Shown here: positions 1 through 8,565 of the stretch, piece by piece
How the letters are laid out: every line of letters begins with the position of its first letter
Numbering within the stretch: position 1 is the first letter of the stretch
Assembly: GCA_964631175.1 (NCBI GenBank)
Contig: CAZVWH010000010.1
Span: forward strand, 1 to 49,236
DNA length: 49,236 bases
From: CAZVWH01 sp964631175
Lineage (GTDB): Bacteria; Planctomycetota; Phycisphaerae; Sedimentisphaerales; Anaerobacaceae
Reading direction: 5' to 3'
Translations under genes and position numbers: made by a program
The notes under the pieces: generated by a model
Told to the model about the DNA's origin: nothing
Seen by the model: only the letters and a program-made list of their open reading frames with translations
The model's database searches: none

Positions 1-51
1 GCGACCTCCGGGTTATGGGCCCGACGAGCTACCAGACTGCTCTACCCCGCG
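1..51 (-). tRNA. tRNA-fMet (CAT), 3' part cut off by window edge
   Basis: The reverse complement begins CGCGGGG, followed by a D-arm (TAGAGC...GGTAGCTCG) and an anticodon stem-loop with CAT flanked by GGG/CCC pairs. The GGG:CCC pairs in the anticodon stem and the C at position 1 are hallmarks of bacterial initiator tRNA. The T-arm and acceptor 3' side lie beyond the window start. It sits at the downstream end of the ribosomal cluster, after the HIT gene. Confidence 0.9.
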
Positions 52-107
52 ATCACTAAAATATTTATATCAGATAAGATAAATTATTCAACAACAACAA
101 AAACAAT

Positions 108-524
108 TTATAAATTTTTCCTAATGCCGGCTACAATTGCTTCTGCTCGGCCTTGCTGATATTTGTAAGAAGGCCAACGGTTAAACAAACCATCGCTGGC
201 ATTTCGAGGAATTATATGAAAATGCAAATGACCAACAATTTGACCAGCCACTCTGCCGTTATTGCATAAGACATTATAACCCTCAGAATTCATACCTGCT
301 GCTACAGCACCTGCGATCCTGCCGAGCCGTGAGCATACCTGTCCAAGAAGCTCAGAAGGACAAGCGTGCAGTGTTTCAAAGTGCTGCTTGGGAATCACCA
401 AAGTATGGCCGTCACTTATAGGGCCGATGTCCAAAAAGCTTAGAACGACTTCATCTTCGTAAATTTTTATCACCGGAATCTGCCCGGCTACCATCTTACA
501 AAACACACAATCATTCACACTCAT
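108..524 (-). CDS. HIT-family nucleotide hydrolase/transferase
   Basis: A 138-aa protein of the histidine-triad superfamily, which hydrolyses nucleoside phosphoramidates or dinucleoside polyphosphates in the cytoplasm. The triad HLHFHII is at residues 99-105, preceded by the usual AGQ. An N-terminal C6-x2-C9 pair fits the zinc site seen in many HIT proteins, and the length is typical. It lies about 80 nt downstream of rplQ on the same strand, so it may be the last gene of the operon. The exact substrate cannot be read from the sequence. Confidence 0.9.
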   Translation of the reverse strand: MSVNDCVFCKMVAGQIPVIKIYEDEVVLSFLDIGPISDGHTLVIPKQHFETLHACPSELLGQVCSRLGRIAGAVAAGMNSEGYNVLCNNGRVAGQIVGHLHFHIIPRNASDGLFNRWPSYKYQQGRAEAIVAGIRKNL

Positions 525-607
525 TCTAAGGAGTTCCCATATAATTCCAGTCCTAAGGATATTTGCGCTGCTACCGGATAACCCATCAACCTCGCTCCGC
601 CTACCAA

Positions 608-1171
608 CTATTGCTTAGATGATTCATCCGCTTGGCTACTGTCTTTTGCTGCATCTTCATCTTCGGCAGCTTCCTCAACATTTATGTCATCTCCGACTTT
701 GGCGGTCTCTCGATGCTTTTTCCGAGCGCTTCTTTTAGTGGTAGTCTTGGGTTTTTTTGAAGGCTTCTCATCCGGTCCTATGAGTTGTAGTAGGACAAGC
801 TGGCCGTTATCGCCTAATCTTCTCAAAGGTAAGCGAATAATCCTTGTATAACCGCCTGACCTATCAAGATATCGGGGTCCAAGCTCACTGAACAGCTTTC
901 CGATTACCGTGCCTTTTTTGACTTCCTTGTTATTTTCGTAATCTATAATGTTACGGTCACCAAGTAATGCGATTGCCCGTCGTCTGGCGGATAATGTGCC
1001 TTGCTTAGCTAAGGTGATCAGCTTTTCGGCGAAGGCTTTTACATCCTTGGCTTTTGCAATAGTCGTCGAAATCGTTTCATGCTCAAATAGCTGCGCAACT
1101 AAATTCCGACGCATAGCTAACCTGTGCTCGCTTGTACGACTTAAATGACGTCCGGATATTCTATGACGCAT
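608..1171 (-). CDS. rplQ: 50S ribosomal protein L17
   Basis: L17 lies near the exit tunnel of the large subunit. The N-terminus MRHRISGRHLSRTSEHR is the family signature, and the core ends with RLGDNGQLVLLQL. At 187 aa it is longer than the usual 115-140 aa. The extra C-terminal part starts lysine/arginine-rich (KPSKKPKTTTKRSARKKHR) and ends as an acidic Glu/Asp/Ser tail, probably disordered. It follows rpoA by 29 nt, the usual alpha-operon order. Confidence 0.97.
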   Translation of the reverse strand: MRHRISGRHLSRTSEHRLAMRRNLVAQLFEHETISTTIAKAKDVKAFAEKLITLAKQGTLSARRRAIALLGDRNIIDYENNKEVKKGTVIGKLFSELGPRYLDRSGGYTRIIRLPLRRLGDNGQLVLLQLIGPDEKPSKKPKTTTKRSARKKHRETAKVGDDINVEEAAEDEDAAKDSSQADESSKQ

Positions 1172-1200
1172 CTGATCAGATTCTCCGTTTTTGTCATAAA

Positions 1201-2193
1201 TTATATCTGCATGCCTAATGATAGGCCTATATCGGAAATTTTTCTCTTTACCTCACGAAGTGAAGTTTTGCCAAAACTGCGAATCTTAAGAAGCTCCGCA
1301 TCTGTCATCTGCACTAACTGGCCGACTGTTTCGACTTTTACAGACTCAAGACAATTGCTTGCTCTGACCGACAGTTCCAACTCTTGAATCGGTATGCTCA
1401 GTTTTTTGGCTAATTCCTCATCTATCCTCTCTTCTTCAACTTCTTCAGACACAGGGACAGTGACAATCTGCTCGCCAATCTCGAAATACTGCACGAGAGG
1501 ATTGATGTGCTTGCGAAGTATCTTGGCAGCTTCAACTAAGGCCATTTCAGGACTGACCGTTCCGTTGGTCCATATCTCCAAAATCAGCCTGTCATAATTT
1601 GTTCGCTGACCCACACGAGTGTTTTCCGTTGTATATCGAACTCTTGTAACCGGTGAATATATAGCGTCAATAAGTATCCTTCCAATTTCCTGGTCGAATC
1701 TGTCTGAAGCGGCAATTCGCTCAGAAGCCGGCACATAACCTCTGCCTTTCTCGACCATCATTTCCATTTCAAAATTTACGTTTTCTGTCAGAGTGGCCAA
1801 CACCAAATCCTTGTTTATTATCTCTATCGCCGGATCGGCATTGATGTCGGCTGCCGTTACAACTCCGGCTTTATTTGCGGAGACTTTCATTGTCTTTGGA
1901 CCTTGTCCCTGTAGCCTAATAACAAGATTTTTGACGTTTAAAACGATATCCGTGGTATCCTCCATCACACCGCTAATGGAAGAGAATTCATGCTCGACTC
2001 CATCTATTTTGATGGATGTAACAGCAGCACCCTCTAATGAAGAAAGCAAAACTCTTCTCAGGCTGTTTCCGATAGTAGTGCCGAATCCTCTTTCGAAAGG
2101 CTCAATTAGGAACATGCTATACATATCGGTTGATACGTTTTTGTTCTTTTTAACACGAGTGGGCAATTCCAAGCCACGCCATGTAACTCGCAT
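1201..2193 (-). CDS. rpoA: DNA-directed RNA polymerase alpha subunit
   Basis: A 330-aa alpha subunit. The N-terminal dimerisation domain has GFGTTIGNSLRRVLLSS near residues 36-52. A linker rich in acidic residues (EEVEEERIDEE) follows, then the C-terminal domain near 265-325 with helix-hairpin-helix residues (LSVRASNCL, IRSFGKTSLREVKRK) that bind UP elements and activators. It sits between rpsD and rplQ as in most bacteria. Confidence 0.98.
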   Translation of the reverse strand: MRVTWRGLELPTRVKKNKNVSTDMYSMFLIEPFERGFGTTIGNSLRRVLLSSLEGAAVTSIKIDGVEHEFSSISGVMEDTTDIVLNVKNLVIRLQGQGPKTMKVSANKAGVVTAADINADPAIEIINKDLVLATLTENVNFEMEMMVEKGRGYVPASERIAASDRFDQEIGRILIDAIYSPVTRVRYTTENTRVGQRTNYDRLILEIWTNGTVSPEMALVEAAKILRKHINPLVQYFEIGEQIVTVPVSEEVEEERIDEELAKKLSIPIQELELSVRASNCLESVKVETVGQLVQMTDAELLKIRSFGKTSLREVKRKISDIGLSLGMQI

Positions 2194-2281
2194 ATAGGCC
2201 TCCGATCAAAATTCAAATATCAAAATTGCATGTAAAATCCGTATAAAATACAAGGCGGAATAAAGTAATATTTCAAGCCTG

Positions 2282-2914
2282 CTATCTCGAACAAAATTCC
2301 ACAACCAACTGCTCCTCAACGGGGATCTGAACGTCGGCTCGGCTGGGCAACGCAACAACAGTAGCCTTGGGCTTTTCACGATCCAACTGCAACCAGCTCT
2401 GAGTGGTGAAATTCGGATTACTCTCCAACTGTTGTTTTACTTTTTTGACGCTCTTTTCGGAATCTTTAAGGCTTATCTTGTCGCCAATCTTTACGGTATA
2501 ATCACTTACATCGGTCTTATGACCATTTACATAGATATAGCCATGAGAAATCAATTGTCTGGCTGCTTTGCGGGATGGTGCAAAATTTAACTTATATACT
2601 ACGTTATCCAGCCGACTTTCCAATAATTGCAGTAAGTTCTCACCGGTATTGCCTTTTAGCCGCTCGGCTCTGTGGAAATATCTCATAAATTGTCGTTCTA
2701 AAAGGCCATAATACCTCTTGACCTTTTGTTTTTCGCGCAGTCGTACGCCGTACTCACTCGCCCTTGTTCTGTGCCAGCGGTGCATACCAGGTGCCAAATT
2801 ACGCTGTCTTCTTTCGATTTGACATTTAGCCGTCTCGCACTTGACACCTTTGAAGAAGAGTTTCATACCCTCACGACGGCACAATCTACAGGATGGACCA
2901 AGATAACGTCCCAT
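2282..2914 (-). CDS. rpsD: 30S ribosomal protein S4, zinc-binding form
   Basis: A primary 16S rRNA-binding protein that nucleates 30S assembly. The 210 aa include the S4 RNA-binding domain (residues about 97-160, LLESRLDNVVYKLNFA...SHGYIYVNG). The N-terminus retains four cysteines (C9, C12, C26, C31) that form the zinc knuckle of C+ S4 proteins. It lies between rpsK and rpoA, the normal alpha-operon position. Confidence 0.97.
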   Translation of the reverse strand: MGRYLGPSCRLCRREGMKLFFKGVKCETAKCQIERRQRNLAPGMHRWHRTRASEYGVRLREKQKVKRYYGLLERQFMRYFHRAERLKGNTGENLLQLLESRLDNVVYKLNFAPSRKAARQLISHGYIYVNGHKTDVSDYTVKIGDKISLKDSEKSVKKVKQQLESNPNFTTQSWLQLDREKPKATVVALPSRADVQIPVEEQLVVEFCSR

Positions 2915-2953
2915 TCTTTATGTTTATCTCCCAATAATTTCCAACATATCTCT

Positions 2954-3334
2954 TTATACTCGTCTTCGCTTCGGAGGCCTACAGCCGTTATGCGGCAAAG
3001 GCGTGACATCCTCTATTGATGCGATACGTAATCCGGCCTGTTGTATAGCTGAGATAGCTGCCTCCCGACCTGCGCCGGGCCCTTTGACCCTAATCTCAAT
3101 TTCACGCACGCCATTACGCATAGCGGCGTTGGCACAGCTTCGCGCAGCCTGCTGAGCGGCAAAAGGTGTACTCTTGCGAGAGCCCTTGAAGCCGACACAA
3201 CCCGACGAACTCGAGCAGATTGTGTCGCCTTCCAAATCCGTAACTGTTATCAATGTATTATTAAAGGTCGCCTTTATATGTACAGTAGCTCGGACGACGT
3301 TTTTTCTAACCTTTCGTTTTGTACTCTTCGCCAT
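2954..3334 (-). CDS. rpsK: 30S ribosomal protein S11
   Basis: A 126-aa platform protein of the small subunit. Family signatures are visible: ATFNNTLITVTDLEG near the start, GSRKSTPFAAQQAA in the middle and the C-terminal DVTPLPHNGCRPPKRRRV. The length is typical. It lies between rpsM and rpsD on the same strand. Confidence 0.97.
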   Translation of the reverse strand: MAKSTKRKVRKNVVRATVHIKATFNNTLITVTDLEGDTICSSSSGCVGFKGSRKSTPFAAQQAARSCANAAMRNGVREIEIRVKGPGAGREAAISAIQQAGLRIASIEDVTPLPHNGCRPPKRRRV

Positions 3335-3365
3335 TATTTGTCCCCGTATTGTATAGATTGAAACG

Positions 3366-3749
3366 CTAACGTTTCTCTTTCACACCTCTTTTGCCTGCGA
3401 CTGTTTTTCTCGGCCCTTTGCGAGTGCGTGCATTACTTTGAGTGTTCTGGCCACGAACCGGCAGACCCCTTTTATGGCGAACGCCTCTATAACAGTTTAT
3501 ATCACGCAACCGAGCAATATTTTGAGCAACCTGTCTGCGAAGCTGACCACCTACAATATAATTGCGGTCGATAATCTGAGTTATCCGGCTGAGCTCGTCT
3601 TCGCTGAGTTTACCGGCCTTTGTATTTTTCTCAATCCGGGCCTCTTTTAAGATCTGTTCCGAGGTATATCTACCTATACCAGCGATATATGTCAATGAAA
3701 TCCATATAGCCTTGTTATTGGGGATGTCAACACCAACTATACGTGGCAT
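3366..3749 (-). CDS. rpsM: 30S ribosomal protein S13
   Basis: A 127-aa head protein contacting the P-site tRNA and bridge B1. The N-terminus MPRIVGVDIPNNK, the IAGIGRYTSEQIL helix-turn and the C-terminal RGLPVRGQNTQSNARTRKG are diagnostic. It is about 75 nt downstream of rpmJ, in the conserved infA-rpmJ-rpsM order. Confidence 0.97.
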   Translation of the reverse strand: MPRIVGVDIPNNKAIWISLTYIAGIGRYTSEQILKEARIEKNTKAGKLSEDELSRITQIIDRNYIVGGQLRRQVAQNIARLRDINCYRGVRHKRGLPVRGQNTQSNARTRKGPRKTVAGKRGVKEKR

Positions 3750-3825
3750 ATCAGCACCTTCTTATAAGTCCTTAGTTCAGAGTCTGTAGCCTGCAAATCT
3801 ATACAGCAGATAGCTGAAAATACAA

Positions 3826-3939
3826 CTAACCCTGACGCTGCTTATGTCGCGGGTTTGTACAAATTACGCGCACAATACCCTTGCGACGGACAATCTTGCA
3901 ATTCTCACATATACGCTTAACTGAACTTCTAACCTTCAT
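3826..3939 (-). CDS. rpmJ: 50S ribosomal protein L36
   Basis: A 37-aa protein found by reading the gap between infA and rpsM. It starts MKVRSSVKRICENCK and ends RVICTNPRHKQRQG. The zinc ribbon C11-x2-C14, C27, H32 of the zinc-binding form of L36 is complete. ATG is at 3937-3939 and the stop is TAG at 3826-3828. It is placed between infA and rpsM as in most bacteria. Confidence 0.95.
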   Translation of the reverse strand: MKVRSSVKRICENCKIVRRKGIVRVICTNPRHKQRQG

Positions 3940-3984
3940 CTTACACACCTGCTATGGGTATGAGCCATTAAAAATAAAACTAAA

Positions 3985-4200
3985 CTAATGTCGTAGAACT
4001 ATTCGGCCTCGGTTTAGGTCATACGGTGACATTTCAACCGTCACGGTATCGCCCGGCAAAATCCGAATAAAATTCATGCGCATTTTGCCCGAGACGTGAG
4101 CCAAAACCTTGTGGCCATTTTCTAATTCAACTCTAAACATAGCGTTTGGCAAAGCTTCGGTCACCTTGGCTTGAAGTCTTATTATATCCTTCTTTGCCAT
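3985..4200 (-). CDS. infA: translation initiation factor IF-1
   Basis: A 71-aa S1-like OB-fold protein that binds the 30S A site during initiation. The motif FRVELENGHKVLAHVSGKMR and the end PYDLNRGRIVLR are diagnostic. I chose the ATG at 4198-4200 (MAKKD...), which matches the family N-terminus. A TTG five codons upstream is also in frame. It lies between map and rpmJ. Confidence 0.96.
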   Translation of the reverse strand: MAKKDIIRLQAKVTEALPNAMFRVELENGHKVLAHVSGKMRMNFIRILPGDTVTVEMSPYDLNRGRIVLRH

Positions 4201-4260
4201 AAGTTTTTTAACCAAAGATGGGAAACAAATACTCTTGATTCTTAAATGTCATAACCTTTT

Positions 4261-5040
4261 TTATTTTACAGTTAGCACCTCACACCCGTTTTTCACTACC
4301 GCAATTGTATGTTCAAAGTGAGCTGAGCATTTACCATCTTTTGTTACCACTGTCCATCCATTTCTTAGTGTTCGCACAGCACTTGTGCCGGCATTAATCA
4401 TCGGCTCAACTGCCAGAACCATTCCTTCGCTCAAGATAATATCGTCAGCTAACAACTCATCGCTGACAAAGTTAGGCACTCTTGGCTCTTCATGCATTTC
4501 TTTACCAATTCCATGCCCGACGAAATCCTTTACTACTGAAAAGCCTTCTGATTCGGCGTACCTCTGCATTTCTGCCGCTATTTGGCTCCATTTGACAGCC
4601 GGCTTAGCCATCGCTATTGCCATCTCGAGAATCTGCTTAGTTGCGTTCATAAGTCTGCGTCTTTCATCAGAAATCTCACCTATGCCAATTGTAACAGCGG
4701 AATCTCCACAATAGCCGTTAAGTCTGACGCCAAAATCAATGCTTAAGATATCACCTTGCTTAAGCTTACTACTATCCAAAGGAATCCCGTGAACGACCTG
4801 CTCATTTATAGAGGCACAAATCGCACCGGGAAACGGGATTTGAGCATATGGGCTTTGTACACCCTTAAACAAGGCTTCTGCTCCGGCATCCGTAGCCATT
4901 TGCAGAGCTATGCTGTCCAATAGAGCAGTACTGACTCCAGGCTCTGCAACCTCTTGTAGTTTTGAAAGAACATCCGCTACAACAGTGCCTGCTCTGGCCA
5001 TCAGGTCAATTTCTCTTCGGCTGCGAAGCGTTATAGCCAT
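4261..5040 (-). CDS. map: methionine aminopeptidase, type I
   Basis: Removes the N-terminal methionine from nascent proteins in the cytoplasm using two metal ions. In 259 aa the pita-bread residues are all visible: H84 (VVHGIPL), D102 (IDFGV), D113 (CGDSAVT), H176 (GHGIGKEMHEEP), E212 (AVEPM) and E243 (HFEHT). There is no N-terminal SEC-C zinc extension. It lies 25 nt downstream of adk, giving the common secY-adk-map-infA run. Confidence 0.97.
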   Translation of the reverse strand: MAITLRSRREIDLMARAGTVVADVLSKLQEVAEPGVSTALLDSIALQMATDAGAEALFKGVQSPYAQIPFPGAICASINEQVVHGIPLDSSKLKQGDILSIDFGVRLNGYCGDSAVTIGIGEISDERRRLMNATKQILEMAIAMAKPAVKWSQIAAEMQRYAESEGFSVVKDFVGHGIGKEMHEEPRVPNFVSDELLADDIILSEGMVLAVEPMINAGTSAVRTLRNGWTVVTKDGKCSAHFEHTIAVVKNGCEVLTVK

Positions 5041-5065
5041 TTAGTTCCGTCTCGTACTTTTCACT

Positions 5066-5719
5066 TTACGCTCTAACGAGGCTATCCAGCTTTTCAAAAA
5101 TCAAAGTACTTACCTCGTCGGCGTTCTTGTTAGCATCAATATCATAAATCATTCGGTTGTCTTTATAGTAATCCACCATCGGTTCTGTCTGTTGGTGGTA
5201 GGTCTTAAGTCGGTTTGCTACCACCTCAGGGCTATCATCCGGCCTTTGAATTAGGTTGGTTCCATCATTATCGCATATTTCATCAACCTTGGGTTTCAAG
5301 TTTTTAATATGATAAACTGCTCCACATTTTGGACAGCTTCTTCTGCCGGTCATTCGCTCTTGTATTACTTGGTCATCTATCTGCAGATTCAGAATAACGT
5401 CTATGTCCTGGTTGCTACTATCTAACGATTTATCAAGCTCAGCGGCCTGATTGACAGTTCTGGGAAAACCATCCAGTATGAAACCGGCCGCGGGGGACTT
5501 TTTTGTCGCATCAATCATCATATCAACGATAATTTCGTCCGGCACAAGTGCGCCTGAGTCCATATAGCTTTGTGCCCTTTTTCCCAGCTCGGTACCAGCG
5601 GCTCTTTGGTCTCGCAATATATCACCACTGGACAAATGCTGCAGGCCATATCGCTCGGCGATGCGTTTACATTGTGTTCCTTTGCCTGCACCGGGAGCAC
5701 CCAGTAAAACTATCCTCAT
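5066..5719 (-). CDS. adk: adenylate kinase, zinc-lid form
   Basis: Catalyses ATP + AMP = 2 ADP. The P-loop GAPGAGKGT is at residues 7-15 and DGFPRT at 83-88. The 217 aa include the long LID of the large-variant enzymes, with C129-x2-C132 and C149-x2-D152. This suggests a Cys3-Asp zinc or structural metal site. The start ATG overlaps the secY stop by 4 nt (ATGA), indicating translational coupling. Confidence 0.97.
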   Translation of the reverse strand: MRIVLLGAPGAGKGTQCKRIAERYGLQHLSSGDILRDQRAAGTELGKRAQSYMDSGALVPDEIIVDMMIDATKKSPAAGFILDGFPRTVNQAAELDKSLDSSNQDIDVILNLQIDDQVIQERMTGRRSCPKCGAVYHIKNLKPKVDEICDNDGTNLIQRPDDSPEVVANRLKTYHQQTEPMVDYYKDNRMIYDIDANKNADEVSTLIFEKLDSLVRA

Positions 5720-7074
5720 GCGTAAGCTCCTTTTATTCTACCGGCCCCACTGAAACCTTCATAGCTGCGCATCAAGAGATTGGCCTCGATTTTCTGCACC
5801 AAATCCAGCGAGACACTGACAACTATTAAAAGACCGGTACCGCCCAGGAATGTCGCCACCATAAAAGGGATTCCTAATAACGTTGCAATCAGTGACGGCA
5901 CAACAGCAATCATGGCTAAAAAAGCGGCTCCAAAATAAGTAATTCTAATCATTACTGTTTCTAAATATTCGGCAGTCCTACGTCCCGGCCGAAGTCCAGG
6001 AATAAAGGATCCTGAATCCCGCAAGTTCTTTGCCATCTCTTTGGGCTGAAATTGAACTGTTACCCAAAAGTAAGCAAATAAAAATATCAACAACATATAC
6101 AAAACATTATAGGTATAAGAACGGGTGCCAAAGGCTCCTTTTAGAGTCTGAAGAAGGTCCGACTCAATAAACCTATTGGCCAATTGATCAATTATTATTG
6201 GTGGGAACATCATAAAACTGGATGCGAAGATTATCGGCATCACACCACCATGATTGACACGAAGCGGCAGATAATGTCTTTGTCCGCCATACATTCTCCG
6301 GCCCCGCATTTGCTTTGCCTGCTGAATCGGTATTCGGCGCTGGCCCTGAGTTATCAATATCGCACCGGCAACAACGAATACAAATGCCGCTGCCAAAAAC
6401 ACCAACCTTGCAGGGCCTATAGTGCCCGGCTGTGGCACCACCGTTAAGTTCACATTCTGCCAAAGCCACAAGATTGACCAGGGCATCCTGGCAATGATGC
6501 CTGCCATAATTATCAAACTAATACCATTGCCTATACCGTATTCATCTATCTGCTCACCAAGCCACATTAAAAAGACAGTACCGGCTGTCATGCTGACCAC
6601 ACCCATTATCATAGCTTGAGTGTACATGCCGGGATAGGTCAAACCCTCTCCTCCAAGCAGCTTCATAAACATAATGGATTGGATGACACATATTAGCACC
6701 GTCAAGTAGCGGGTGTACTCCTGTATCTTTTTGTAGCCGGTTTGGCCTTCCTGACGCAGCTTCTTTAAGGCAGGTATAACTTCGCCCAAGAGCATTAGGA
6801 TAATCGACGCGGTAATGTAGGGCATAATTCCCAGGCTAAACAAGCTGCTGCGGCCCAAGGTTCCACCGGTGAACATCTGCATATACATGGCGGCCCGCTC
6901 CAGAGGACTTTCTGTCCCTCCTGATTTGCTAATCAAGTCCTGAAACCGTGAGGGATCGAAACCAGGAACGGGAATGTGAAATCCAACCCTGTATATCGTC
7001 AGCAAAGCCAGTGTGAAGAGAACTTTATTGCGTAAGTCTGATATCTTGAATATGTTAAATACAGTTCTAATCAT
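5716..7074 (-). CDS. secY: protein translocase subunit SecY
   Basis: A 452-aa inner-membrane channel of the Sec translocon with about ten hydrophobic segments. Diagnostic stretches are the plug/TM2 region (GIMPYITASIILMLL), GIGNGISLIIMAGI, and the C-terminal loop with FQPKEMAKNLRDSGSFIPG...RPGRRTAEYL. It partners with SecE encoded at 32947-33330. It follows rplO after an 84-nt gap that contains a word-built hairpin. Confidence 0.97.
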   Translation of the reverse strand: MIRTVFNIFKISDLRNKVLFTLALLTIYRVGFHIPVPGFDPSRFQDLISKSGGTESPLERAAMYMQMFTGGTLGRSSLFSLGIMPYITASIILMLLGEVIPALKKLRQEGQTGYKKIQEYTRYLTVLICVIQSIMFMKLLGGEGLTYPGMYTQAMIMGVVSMTAGTVFLMWLGEQIDEYGIGNGISLIIMAGIIARMPWSILWLWQNVNLTVVPQPGTIGPARLVFLAAAFVFVVAGAILITQGQRRIPIQQAKQMRGRRMYGGQRHYLPLRVNHGGVMPIIFASSFMMFPPIIIDQLANRFIESDLLQTLKGAFGTRSYTYNVLYMLLIFLFAYFWVTVQFQPKEMAKNLRDSGSFIPGLRPGRRTAEYLETVMIRITYFGAAFLAMIAVVPSLIATLLGIPFMVATFLGGTGLLIVVSVSLDLVQKIEANLLMRSYEGFSGAGRIKGAYA

Positions 7075-7082
7075 TTTCTGAA

Positions 7083-7147
7083 ACTCAAACTACCTAAAGT
7101 GAGCTAAAGTTATAACTTAAAACTTTAGGCACTTTAGCCGCTCCAAA
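7083..7147. repeat. word-built inverted repeat in rplO-secY gap
   Basis: The left arm reads CTAAAGTGAGCTAAAGTT and the right arm AACTTTAGGCACTTTAG. Apart from one indel and one mismatch these are reverse complements, so the gap can fold into a hairpin. The same CTTTAG/CTAAAG words fill the rpsG-fusA gap at 19665-19806. Confidence 0.7.
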
Positions 7148-7158
7148 TTTTAGTAATT

Positions 7159-7620
7159 TCACAATTTTTGCCGTTCGCCTATTATTTTTGCTGTGCCGCC
7201 ACAACCTATAATTTTCTGCTCTGCGGTTCTGCTAAATCTATGAGCTGCGACCTGCACCTTTTTTGTCAGCTCACCATTGCCAAGGATTTTTACTTTATTT
7301 TTACAATTGCCAATCAATCCTGCCTTTAATAATTGCTCTATACCAACATCGGCGTCATCGTTAAATCTTTCCAATTGCGATACATTGACAATCTCGTAGC
7401 GCGCTGCAAAGTTGAAGTTACTAAAGCCACGTTTGGGTAGTCTTCGAAACAAAGGCATTTGTCCGCCTTCGTAAAGCGACATAGAAGTCGCGCCGGCCCT
7501 GCTGGAGCTGCCTTTGTGGCCTCGGCCACAAGTTTTGCCATGTCCTGTGCCGCGTCCTCTGCCGACACGTCTGCGGGCCTTTTTTTTGCCTGCAATATTT
7601 GTTATTTCCCAGTCGAACAT
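7159..7620 (-). CDS. rplO: 50S ribosomal protein L15
   Basis: A 153-aa large-subunit protein with the glycine/arginine-rich N-terminal extension (RRVGRGRGTGHGKTCGRGHKG) that threads into 23S rRNA. The C-terminal globular part has LLKAGLIGNCKNKVKILGNGELTKK. It lies 19 nt after rpsE. The rpmD (L30) gene that usually sits between them is missing. Confidence 0.97.
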   Translation of the reverse strand: MFDWEITNIAGKKKARRRVGRGRGTGHGKTCGRGHKGSSSRAGATSMSLYEGGQMPLFRRLPKRGFSNFNFAARYEIVNVSQLERFNDDADVGIEQLLKAGLIGNCKNKVKILGNGELTKKVQVAAHRFSRTAEQKIIGCGGTAKIIGERQKL

Positions 7621-7639
7621 TTAATCACCTAAACGACGG

Positions 7640-8155
7640 TTAGACATTGTTGACTGTTATTGCTACGCCGCGAACGGCTTCAACAATCTCTTTGCTACGT
7701 AATCTCATTAACCCATCCATAGTAGCTTTAACAACATTCTTGGCAGAGGTGCTTCCAAAAACTTTTGTAAGAACATCCTGTACCCCTGCATATTCGAGCA
7801 CTGCTCTCGCGCTGGCTCCGGCGATAACTCCCGTACCAGGACTGGCCGGAACCATTACTACCTTAGTAGCTCTGTATTTGCCGACAACCTGATGCGGAAT
7901 CGTTCGGCCAGACAGCATTATCTTTTGTAGAGATTTTTTGGCGTCTTTCAATCCTTTTTCGACCGCCTTGGGGACTTCATTAGCTTTACCATAACCGATG
8001 CCCACCGTGCTGGCTCGATCTCCAACCACAACCAGAGCTGCGAAGCTGAACCTTCGCCCTCCCTTGACAACTTTGGCACAACGGAATATCTTTACAACCG
8101 TGTCCTCCAAGAGTTTTTCTTCCTGCTCAATAGCTCTACCTTTTTCTTGCGCCAA
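7640..8155 (-). CDS. rpsE: 30S ribosomal protein S5
   Basis: A 171-aa decoding-fidelity protein. The N-terminal dsRNA-binding fold has KVVKGGRRFSFAALVVVGD and the C-terminal domain has PASPGTGVIAGASARAVLEYAG. The start codon is TTG, supported by a GGAG Shine-Dalgarno about 8 nt upstream. It lies between rplR and rplO. Confidence 0.97.
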   Translation of the reverse strand: MAQEKGRAIEQEEKLLEDTVVKIFRCAKVVKGGRRFSFAALVVVGDRASTVGIGYGKANEVPKAVEKGLKDAKKSLQKIMLSGRTIPHQVVGKYRATKVVMVPASPGTGVIAGASARAVLEYAGVQDVLTKVFGSTSAKNVVKATMDGLMRLRSKEIVEAVRGVAITVNNV

Positions 8156-8183
8156 ACTATTTTCTCCAAACTTTTATTGGTTT

Positions 8184-8549
8184 TTAAAAAACTAAGCCGG
8201 TTTTTCTCGCTGTCTCAGCGAGAGCTTTGACTCTGCCGTGAAACTTATAAGTGTTTCTGTCCATGCAAACGCACTTAATTCCGACACCGATAGCCTGTTT
8301 CGCAACTGCTTGACCTACAATCTCAGCAGCTTTCTTGTCGGACGTCTTCGATAACTGGTCCCGCAGTCCTCTTGTCCTCGTGCTCGCGGAAGCAAGGGTT
8401 GCTCCTGTCGCGTCATCTATAATCTGGGCGTAAATATGTCTGTTGGAACGAAAGACGGATAACCGTGGTCTTTCTGACGTTCCGAAAACTTTTTTTCGCA
8501 CATGGTGTTTACGCCTCAGCGCTGCTTTTTTTATTCTATCTTTTTTCAC
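8184..8549 (-). CDS. rplR: 50S ribosomal protein L18
   Basis: A 121-aa 5S rRNA-binding protein. The family motif RPRLSVFRSNRHIYAQIIDD and the end YKFHGRVKALAETARKTGLVF are clear. The start is GTG (8547-8549), the only in-frame start that gives the usual basic N-terminus. It lies between rplF and rpsE. Confidence 0.96.
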   Translation of the reverse strand: MKKDRIKKAALRRKHHVRKKVFGTSERPRLSVFRSNRHIYAQIIDDATGATLASASTRTRGLRDQLSKTSDKKAAEIVGQAVAKQAIGVGIKCVCMDRNTYKFHGRVKALAETARKTGLVF

Positions 8550-8565
8550 GGAGACTATACCCTAA

